6,577 nucleotides of DNA from an uncultured Oscillospiraceae bacterium. GTDB taxonomy: Bacteria > Bacillota > Clostridia > Oscillospirales > Ruminococcaceae. Positions 1-4,746 of the stretch are shown here, one piece after another. The position numbers were made by a program, and so were the translations under genes. The notes under the pieces were generated by a model, which was not told where the DNA came from, did no database searches, and saw only the letters and a program-made list of their open reading frames with translations. Each line of letters begins with the position of its first letter. Within the stretch, counting starts at the first letter, position 1. The stretch spans positions 1 to 6,577 of the forward strand of contig USBC01000105.1 in the NCBI GenBank assembly GCA_900552845.1, written 5' to 3'.

Positions 1-1
1 A

Positions 2-82
2 GGGCTGGAGGTGCGTTTTACCGTGGACGGCGATACGCTGACCGTCTGCGGCGTCTTTCCGGCAAAAATGAACGATTTGTAA
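2..82 (+). CDS. C-terminal end of an unidentified protein (5' truncated)
   Basis: An open frame enters from the left edge and ends at TAA 80-82, giving 26 residues that finish VCGVFPAKMNDL. The fragment alternates hydrophobic and polar residues (LEVRFTVDGDTLTVCG), which suggests two beta strands joined by a DGD turn at the end of a beta-rich domain. It is too short to assign to a family, and the start lies outside the window. The next gene begins 97 bases downstream behind its own candidate promoter, so the two need not share a transcript. The frame could be chance, but the clean codons and the ending just before a promoter favour a real gene. Confidence 0.5.
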   Translation, partial: GLEVRFTVDGDTLTVCGVFPAKMNDL

Positions 83-99
83 AAATGGCGGCGGGTGCA

Positions 100-129
100 T
101 TGCTTTTCCCCTGTCCCTTCGGTTATGAT
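100..129 (+). promoter_or_regulatory. Candidate vegetative promoter of the patatin gene
   Basis: TTGCTT at 100-105 and TATGAT at 124-129 (five of six matches to TATAAT) are separated by 18 bases. Transcription would begin near 136, leaving a leader of about 43 bases that contains the AAAGGAG ribosome binding site at 164-170. The -35 match is only partial, so the call rests on spacing and position between two genes. Confidence 0.4.
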
Positions 130-178
130 AAAAATGGATCAGAAGTCCCGTCTGCGGGCTGCGAAAGGAGAAATCATT

Positions 179-1342
179 ATGCTGGGTTTAGCACTGGAGG
201 GCGGCGGCGCCAAGGGCGCCTATGAGATCGGTGCATATCGTGCCCTGACCGAGCTGGGCTATCGCTTTGATGTCATTTGCGGCGTTTCCATCGGTGCCAT
301 CAATGCCGCATTGCTGGCGCAGGGCGATTGCGACCGTGCGGCGGAATTCTGGGAGACCATGTCCAATGACGACCTGTTCTCCGAAAAGGATAAAGGCTTT
401 TTGGAGGTCATCAACCGTCAGGTCAATCTCAATACCCTTTCGGCACTCAAGGAGAACATCAAAACCGCGCTGGAAAACGGCGGCATTGATACCTCCCGCA
501 TTCGTGCCTTTCTGGAGCAGAACATCGACCCCGAACGGCTGCTGGCAAGCCCCGTAGATTACGGCATGATCGCCGTGGCGTTCCCGGAGCTTCAGCCACT
601 GATCGCTTATAAAAAGGATATGACCCCCGAAACCGTTATCGACCATGTGCTGGCTTCCGCCACCTTCCCCGGCTTCCAGCAGACTGCCATCGGGGACAAA
701 AAGTATTTGGACGGCGGGCTTTTTGATGCCTGCCCCTACAATGAACTGCTGGACTACGGCTGCGATGAGGTCATTGCGATCCGGCTCAACGGCTTTGGTA
801 TTATCCACCCGCTGCGGGATAAAGAAAAGATCCGACAGATTTTCCCCAGCGAACCGCTCGGCCCCATCATGCGGTTCGATCCCGTCACCAGCCGCCGCAA
901 TATCCAGATGGGCTACTACGACACCATGCGGCAGCTAAAGGGACTTCCCGGAAGGCTGTACTACTTCAGCTCCTCCGCCGATGGCTTTGCCGCCTTTTCC
1001 GCTCTGCCGGAGGAGGCAATCCGCTCCGCCGCCGTTTTACTGCGGCTGCCGGAAGGGCTTCCCCCCCGCCGCACCCTGTTCGAGCATATTCTCCCCGCCA
1101 TTGCCTCCGAGCTGCGGCTCCCGCGGGAGGCAGGTTATGACGACCTGCTGCTGGCACTGCTGGAGCAGTGTGCCGACCGGCTTCAGATCGGCCGCTTCCG
1201 CTGGTACACCCCCGCCGAGCTGCAAGCCGTCATTGCCGCGCAATCCCCCCTGCTGCCGGAGGAGCCGCGCCGCCCGCGGCTGCGCAGCCGCCCGCTGGAG
1301 GCAGCCGATCTGCTTGCCGCTGCGCTGCCGGTACTGGGCTGA
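179..1342 (+). CDS. Patatin-like phospholipase family protein
   Basis: This is a predicted serine lipid acyl hydrolase of the patatin family, 387 residues long. The catalytic elements are all visible. An oxyanion-hole motif GGGAKG lies at residues 8-13. The nucleophile elbow G-V-S-I-G at 35-39 makes Ser37 the nucleophile. A D-G-G at 178-180 supplies the Asp of the Ser-Asp dyad. The patatin fold should occupy roughly residues 1-210; the remaining ~175 residues are a helical, Leu/Ala/Arg-rich C-terminal region of unknown role. There is no signal peptide or membrane helix, so a cytoplasmic or membrane-surface enzyme is expected; its natural substrate cannot be read from sequence. I chose ATG 179 over the in-frame ATG 95 because AAAGGAG at 164-170 sits eight bases upstream and the family normally starts a few residues before the GGG loop. 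It appears to be transcribed alone. Confidence 0.93.
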   Translation: MLGLALEGGGAKGAYEIGAYRALTELGYRFDVICGVSIGAINAALLAQGDCDRAAEFWETMSNDDLFSEKDKGFLEVINRQVNLNTLSALKENIKTALENGGIDTSRIRAFLEQNIDPERLLASPVDYGMIAVAFPELQPLIAYKKDMTPETVIDHVLASATFPGFQQTAIGDKKYLDGGLFDACPYNELLDYGCDEVIAIRLNGFGIIHPLRDKEKIRQIFPSEPLGPIMRFDPVTSRRNIQMGYYDTMRQLKGLPGRLYYFSSSADGFAAFSALPEEAIRSAAVLLRLPEGLPPRRTLFEHILPAIASELRLPREAGYDDLLLALLEQCADRLQIGRFRWYTPAELQAVIAAQSPLLPEEPRRPRLRSRPLEAADLLAAALPVLG

Positions 1343-1416
1343 TGGGCAGTTTTGTTGCGCTTTTTCCTCCTTTTTGCTCCCTTTTTGTGCGATAAGGAGA
1401 TTTCATGCAGGATATC

Positions 1417-1444
1417 TTGCATTTGTGGCGAAAAGGACTATAAT
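1417..1444 (+). promoter_or_regulatory. Candidate promoter of the MATE-lipoprotein operon
   Basis: A perfect TATAAT at 1439-1444 follows TTGCAT at 1417-1422 with a 16-base spacer. The predicted start is near 1451, giving a leader of about 44 bases before the TTG start of the MATE gene. The leader begins with repeated ACCC/CCCTATTA units. The -35 matches consensus only in TTG, but the perfect -10 in an otherwise GC-rich sequence and its position in the intergenic gap make it credible. Confidence 0.55.
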
Positions 1445-1494
1445 ACCCTTACCCTATTAGACTACCCCCTATTAAAAAAGGAGCTGTTGTACCC

Positions 1495-2871
1495 TTGGCT
1501 ACTGCACGCCATAAGTATGAAATAGATATGTGCACCGGCAGTCTGCCGGAAAAGATTCTGCTGTTCTCGCTGCCGCTGATGGCAACGGGCATACTGCAGC
1601 TGCTTTTCAATGCCGCCGATATCATTGTCGTCGGGCGGTATGTGGGCAGCCATGCACTGGCGGCAGTCGGCTCCAACGGCTCTATCATCAATCTGATCGT
1701 CAACCTGTTCATGGGCATCTCCATCGGTGGCAGCGCCGTCATCGCCCAGCATTACGGCGCCGGTCAGTACGAGGACGTTTCCGAGGCAACCCACACCTGT
1801 ATGTTGGTGGGACTTATCAGCGGGTTCGTGGTCATGGTCATCGGCGTATGCTTCACCCCGGCAATCCTGCGGTTGATGGATACCCCCGAGGACGTGCTGC
1901 CGCTGGCTGTTTTGTACCTGCGCATTTACTTTTTGGGCATGCCGGGCAGTATGCTGTATAATTTCGGTGCGGCGGTGCTGCGCGGCGTGGGGGATACCCG
2001 CCGTCCGCTGCTGTTCCTCTTCTTTGCCGGTATTGTCAATGTCGGGCTCAATCTGCTGCTGGTCATTCAGTTTAATTTAAGCGTTGCCGGCGTTGGTATC
2101 GCCACCGTTGTCTCGCAGTACATCTCTGCCGGACTGGTGCTGTGGTGCATGCTGAAAACCGACGGCTGCTATCACATTATCCCCCGGCAGCTCCGGCTGC
2201 ATCGGGATAAGTTTATCCGGATCCTCAAGATCGGCGTCCCTGCCGGCTTGCAGGGCGCCATCTTCTCCATCTCCAATGTGCTTATCCAGTCCTCCATCAA
2301 TTCCTTCGGCAGCAATGTCATGGCAGGCAATGCCGCTGCCGTCAATATCGAAGGCTTTGTCTTTACCAGCTGCAACTCGGTGGCGCAGGCGTCCCTTACC
2401 TTTACCAGCCAGAACCTTGGCGCGGGGCTGTATAAACGCCTGCGGGGCATCACCATCTGGTGCCTGGTGCTGGGTGTACTTCTGGCGGAAATCACGGGCT
2501 TTATCGCCTACGGCTTCGGTACCCCGCTGCTTTCCTTCTATAATAAGGACGCCGAGGTCATCTCGATGGGTCTTATCCGTCTGATGCTGGTCGGCACCAC
2601 CTATGGCTTAGATGCCATCATGGACGTTCTTGCGGATATCATTCGCGGTATGGGCAGCTCCGTTCTGCCCATGATCGTTACCCTGATCGGCGCCTGTGGC
2701 TTCCGCATCGTGTGGATCTACACGGTATTTGCCGCCCACCATGATCTGCGGGTTCTGTATATCTCCTATCCCATCAGCTGGATTTTGACCTCGCTGACCC
2801 ATCTCGTCTGTTATTTCATCGTCAAGCGCCGGCGGCTGCGCGGCGTTACGGAGGGAGTTCCATCAGTATGA
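1495..2871 (+). CDS. MATE family efflux transporter
   Basis: This is a 458-residue integral membrane exporter of the multidrug and toxic compound extrusion family, expected to couple a Na+ or H+ gradient to export of cationic compounds or metabolites. Length and hydrophobicity fit twelve helices. The two-fold internal repeat of the family is visible. QHYGAGQYED (85-94) in the N half matches SQNLGAGLYKR (305-315) in the C half, and RGVGDTRRP (163-171) is mirrored by RGMGSSVLP (384-392). The segment FNAADIIVVGRYVG (38-51) is typical of the first helices. No ATG start is available near the N-terminus. TTG 1495 lies 11 bases after AAAAGGAG (1476-1483), whereas ATG 1528 has no ribosome binding site. 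The stop codon overlaps the start of the following lipoprotein gene (ATGA), implying one operon. The substrate cannot be deduced. Confidence 0.93.
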   Translation: MATARHKYEIDMCTGSLPEKILLFSLPLMATGILQLLFNAADIIVVGRYVGSHALAAVGSNGSIINLIVNLFMGISIGGSAVIAQHYGAGQYEDVSEATHTCMLVGLISGFVVMVIGVCFTPAILRLMDTPEDVLPLAVLYLRIYFLGMPGSMLYNFGAAVLRGVGDTRRPLLFLFFAGIVNVGLNLLLVIQFNLSVAGVGIATVVSQYISAGLVLWCMLKTDGCYHIIPRQLRLHRDKFIRILKIGVPAGLQGAIFSISNVLIQSSINSFGSNVMAGNAAAVNIEGFVFTSCNSVAQASLTFTSQNLGAGLYKRLRGITIWCLVLGVLLAEITGFIAYGFGTPLLSFYNKDAEVISMGLIRLMLVGTTYGLDAIMDVLADIIRGMGSSVLPMIVTLIGACGFRIVWIYTVFAAHHDLRVLYISYPISWILTSLTHLVCYFIVKRRRLRGVTEGVPSV

Positions 2872-3353
2872 GTCGAAAAAAGATTTCTGTTCTGCTCCTT
2901 ACCCTGCTGCTGGCAGCAGCGCTTTCCGCCTGCGGTAATCCCATCAGTGAAATCGTCCACGGTGATGCGCCGTCTGTCCAGACCCCCGGTGTTCCCGATG
3001 AACCCACGCCCGAACCTGAGCCGGAGTCGGAGGAAACCGAGGAGGAGCGCCGCGCCCGTCTCATCAAAAAGATGGAGGACATCTTTGCAGCGGCGGAGCC
3101 GATGGAAAACTACACCTTTGTTCTCAATGACCCGGTAACGGTGGCAGGCAGAGCGTATTACTACGGCGTATGGCAGAGGACCATCACCGATTATGACACC
3201 CAGTCCCGCTACCTTTCCACCGTAGCAGAGTTTTTCATCACGCCCGACGGCGAGGAATGCTACATCGGCAACTATTACCCTGCCAATGAGGGAAACGGCG
3301 AAACGGTGGTCTTTTCCTCCGACAATATCTTTGAGGAAATCAATAATGCATAG
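2868..3353 (+). CDS. Small lipoprotein of unknown function, coupled to the MATE gene
   Basis: The product has 161 residues. A type II signal peptide is clear: basic MSRKK, a Leu/Ala core, and lipobox L-S-A-C with Cys22 as the lipidated residue, so the mature protein should sit on the outer face of the cytoplasmic membrane. Residues ~35-60 are a flexible Pro/Glu-rich linker, followed by a charged helix (about 58-75). A C-terminal domain (about 78-161) is rich in Tyr, Trp and beta-type segments such as YYYGVWQR and EEFFITP-like stretches. I do not recognise the domain. The gene starts inside the stop codon of the MATE gene (ATGA), with GGAGGG at 2850-2855 twelve bases upstream, a rather long spacing that suggests translation by coupling. 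An accessory role for the exporter is inference from position only. Confidence 0.85.
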   Translation: MSRKKISVLLLTLLLAAALSACGNPISEIVHGDAPSVQTPGVPDEPTPEPEPESEETEEERRARLIKKMEDIFAAAEPMENYTFVLNDPVTVAGRAYYYGVWQRTITDYDTQSRYLSTVAEFFITPDGEECYIGNYYPANEGNGETVVFSSDNIFEEINNA

Positions 3354-3364
3354 TTCTTTTTCTT

Positions 3365-3397
3365 GGGGAGTCTGCTGCCGACCGCAGCGGTCTCCCC
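3365..3397 (+). other. Strong hairpin after the MATE-lipoprotein operon
   Basis: GGGGAG (3365-3370) pairs with CTCCCC (3392-3397). After one T-T mismatch, CTGCTGC (3372-3378) pairs with GCAGCGG (3384-3390) around a five-base loop. It begins 11 bases after the lipoprotein stop codon, where a terminator is expected. No T tract follows on either strand, so it is not a standard intrinsic terminator; it could be a 3'-end stabiliser or a factor-dependent end. Confidence 0.6.
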
Positions 3398-3446
3398 GAA
3401 TCGGTTCTGTACGCCCTCGCCTCTTAGCTGCTGCGGCGTGCGGGAA

Positions 3447-3473
3447 TTGTCCCGGCTTCTTTCATGTTAAAAT
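3447..3473 (+). promoter_or_regulatory. Possible upstream extended -10 promoter for the XRE operon
   Basis: TGTTAAAAT (3465-3473) matches an extended -10 (TG-N-TAAAAT). The only upstream -35 candidate, TTGTCC at 3447-3452, is 15 bases away, shorter than optimal. It lies inside a small inverted repeat (CGGGA-ATTG-TCCCG, 3441-3454). This is weaker than the promoter at 3481-3510. Confidence 0.25.
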
Positions 3474-3480
3474 CTGTTGC

Positions 3481-3510
3481 TTGCACCTTTCGCCTTACCT
3501 GTGCCATAAT
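3481..3510 (+). promoter_or_regulatory. Candidate promoter of the XRE-lipoprotein operon
   Basis: TTGCAC (3481-3486) and CATAAT (3505-3510) are separated by 18 bases, and TG at 3502-3503 makes an extended -10. The predicted start near 3517 leaves a short leader before the AAGGAGGG site at 3526-3533 and ATG 3540. A 7-bp dyad brackets the -10 (see the entry at 3487-3518). Confidence 0.5.
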
Positions 3511-3518
3511 AGCGAAAG
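3487..3518. promoter_or_regulatory. Operator-like inverted repeat around the XRE promoter
   Basis: CTTTCGC (3487-3493) and GCGAAAG (3512-3518) form a perfect 7-bp inverted repeat whose centres are 25 bp apart. The left arm directly abuts the -35 and the right arm starts one base after the -10 and covers the expected start site. The left arm would not be transcribed, so this is a DNA-level dyad and not an RNA hairpin. Autoregulatory binding by the adjacent XRE protein is inference. Confidence 0.4.
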
Positions 3519-3539
3519 AATCCCGAAGGAGGGAAACCC

Positions 3540-4079
3540 ATGTTAGGCGAAAATATCAAAGTGCTGCGAAAGGCCAAGGGGCTTTCCCAGCAGGAGCTGG
3601 CGGAACGCCTGCATGTAGTGCGGCAGACGGTCAGCAAGTGGGAGCAGGGGCTTTCGGTACCCGATGCCGACCTGCTGGTGCGTCTGGCGGACTGTCTGGA
3701 GGTATCGGTAGGGGAACTGCTCGGCACACCCCTGCCGGAGAGCGCCGTCCCCAAAGCGCCGCAGGAGGTGCTGGCAGATAAGCTGGGGGCACTGACCGGT
3801 GAACTGGCAGAGCAGAATAAGCGCCGACGCCGCTTTTGGAAATGGCTTGCCATCGCCGCAGGGGCCGGCGGGCTTCTATTACTGCCGCCGCTGTTCCTTT
3901 CTCTGTGGCTGCTTGGAGTCGGTCTGCCCTCCGGGTCAAGCATCGGTACCATCGGCGGGGCAGACGGCCCCACCGCGATTTTCGTGACCGGCAGCTTCCC
4001 GTGGGGACTGCTGCTGGCTCTTTTTTGCTGCATCGCATTGGTCGTGCTGGGCATTATAATGAGCCGCCGACCGGAATAA
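3540..4079 (+). CDS. XRE-family regulator with membrane anchor and OadB-like motif
   Basis: The 179-residue product has an N-terminal HTH_3/Cro-CI domain (about 4-61). Its recognition helix lies around VVRQTVSKWEQG (26-37), followed by the usual PDADLLVRLADCLEVSVGELL pattern (41-61, written here only as a family signature). A linker with a charged stretch (N93-KRRRR-98) leads to two hydrophobic segments, about 99-128 and 152-173, so the protein is probably anchored in the cytoplasmic membrane with its DNA-binding domain inside. Between them, residues 134-149 read SIGTIGGADGPTAIFV, resembling a conserved segment of sodium-translocating decarboxylase beta subunits, which includes an essential Asp; here that would be Asp142. 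The start is fixed by AAGGAGGG at 3526-3533, six bases from ATG. The lipoprotein gene follows 10 bases after the stop. Regulation of its own operon and sensing at the membrane are inference. Confidence 0.9.
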   Translation: MLGENIKVLRKAKGLSQQELAERLHVVRQTVSKWEQGLSVPDADLLVRLADCLEVSVGELLGTPLPESAVPKAPQEVLADKLGALTGELAEQNKRRRRFWKWLAIAAGAGGLLLLPPLFLSLWLLGVGLPSGSSIGTIGGADGPTAIFVTGSFPWGLLLALFCCIALVVLGIIMSRRPE

Positions 4080-4089
4080 GGAGGAACCC

Positions 4090-4512
4090 ATGAAAAAACT
4101 GTTTGCGCTGATTTTGGTGATCATTCTGCTGTTACCCGGCTGCGGCACCCCCGCCCCCAAATACTATATCGAGGGCAAGGACTGGCAGATCGTCACGGTA
4201 CAGTCTGCTCAGGACGGTGCCGTGCTTGCCGTAGGGGAATCCCTGCATGAAAGCTATCCCGAAGCTGAGGTGATCGGTTTGACCTGCAAGGCAGAGGGCG
4301 GCAGACTGACCTTTACTATGGCAGACCAAAGCTGGTCTGCCAGCTACGCCCTGCAAAAAAGCGATGACAATGCCGCCATTTATACCGTCACTATCGAAGA
4401 TGAAACCGGCCCCGCCGCCGTTTCCGTCACCACTTATCAAGACGGTCAAGCCGAACAAACGCTGGTGCTGCAGCTGGGCGGGTATTCGCTGTATTTCACC
4501 GCCGCGGCTTAA
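4090..4512 (+). CDS. Small lipoprotein of unknown function, coupled to the XRE gene
   Basis: The product has 140 residues. A short type II signal peptide (MKK, a Leu/Ile core, then L-L-P-G-C) puts the lipidated Cys at residue 18, predicting a membrane-anchored extracytoplasmic protein. The mature part is beta-rich: KDWQIVTVQ, GGRLTFTMADQSWSASYAL, AAIYTVTIED, AVSVTTYQDG and QTLVLQLGGYSLYF look like successive strands of a small barrel or sandwich. I see no catalytic motif and cannot name the family; a META or lipocalin-like fold is only a guess. Its ribosome binding site AAGGAGG (4078-4084) overlaps the XRE stop codon (4077-4079) with a five-base gap to ATG, so expression should be coupled to the regulator. 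The pair may act as an extracytoplasmic sensor and membrane regulator; that is inference from position. Confidence 0.85.
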   Translation: MKKLFALILVIILLLPGCGTPAPKYYIEGKDWQIVTVQSAQDGAVLAVGESLHESYPEAEVIGLTCKAEGGRLTFTMADQSWSASYALQKSDDNAAIYTVTIEDETGPAAVSVTTYQDGQAEQTLVLQLGGYSLYFTAAA

Positions 4513-4540
4513 ATTCTCCTCCGTAAATCTACAAAAAAAT

Positions 4541-4649
4541 CCGGGAACAGGGCGCAGCCCTGCCGCCCTGCGGGCGGCTTCTGCGGACTGCGTCCGCAGC
4601 GGCGCGCTGCGCGCGCCGGGGCTGCGCCCTCCCCTACCCCCTATCCCGG
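4541..4649. repeat. Multi-hairpin (cloverleaf) palindromic repeat, copy 1
   Basis: AGGGCGCAGCCC (4549-4560) is perfectly complementary to GGGCTGCGCCCT (4619-4630). Between them lie three contiguous hairpins, each with a TGC loop: GCCGCCC/GGGCGGC (4562-4578), CTGCGGAC/GTCCGCAG (4581-4599) and CGGCGCGC/GCGCGCCG (4600-4618). Each outer arm is itself a small palindrome around GCA or TGC. An outermost pair CCGGGA (4541-4546)/TCCCGG (4644-4649) is flanked by an A tract (4533-4539) and a T tract (4652-4656). The element could therefore also end transcription of the lipoprotein gene 28 bases upstream. A related copy starts at 6420. I do not recognise a named repeat family. Confidence 0.88.
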
Positions 4650-4690
4650 TATTTTTCTCCTAAATTCTACAATTTGTATATCAATTCCGC

Positions 4691-4727
4691 AAAAAATCCC
4701 CCACCGGCTCACGTCACCGATGGGGGA
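4691..4727 (-). terminator. Intrinsic terminator of the amidase gene
   Basis: Read on the - strand, TCCCCCATCGG and CCGGTGGGGGA form an 11-bp stem (one G-T wobble) around a nine-base loop (4697-4727). Six T residues follow at once (A tract 4691-4696 on the + strand). It lies about 20 bases past the amidase stop codon. On the + strand the stem is followed by CATTTTAT, so weak bidirectional termination between the convergent operons is possible. Confidence 0.88.
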
Positions 4728-4746
4728 CATTTTATAGGATACTTTA

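Noticed and set aside
95..178. Upstream in-frame ATG (95) extending patatin by 28 residues
   Set aside because: It lies upstream of the candidate -10, has no ribosome binding site, and ATG 179 has AAAGGAG at the correct distance and the family-typical N-terminus.
188..808. 206-codon - strand open frame opposite the patatin gene
   Set aside because: It is antisense to the catalytic region of patatin, with no ribosome binding site and no recognisable domain.
1325..1356. Possible terminator at the end of patatin (CTGCC/GGCAG then TTTTGTT)
   Set aside because: Only a 5-bp stem with a 15-base loop overlapping the stop codon; too weak to call, although the following T/C-rich tract could favour termination.
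1405..1443. 12-codon mini-gene (MQDILHLWRKGL) with AAGGAG at 1394-1399
   Set aside because: The ribosome binding site and spacing are good, but the frame ends inside the TATAAT of the MATE promoter, so the operon mRNA would not contain it. It is too short to support without conservation data.
981..1460. 159-codon + strand open frame overlapping the patatin 3' end
   Set aside because: An off-frame product rich in Pro, Cys and Arg, with no start signal; it runs through the MATE promoter.
3467..4054. 195-codon - strand open frame opposite the XRE gene
   Set aside because: A Ser/Pro/Arg-rich low-complexity translation typical of a reverse frame; the + strand gene is clearly real.
4055..4060. 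Perfect TATAAT near the end of the XRE gene, 30 bases before the lipoprotein start
   Set aside because: There is no -35 at 16-18 bases (the nearest, TTGGTC, is 11 bases away); the bases encode Ile-Ile-Met of a membrane segment. An internal promoter is possible but unsupported.
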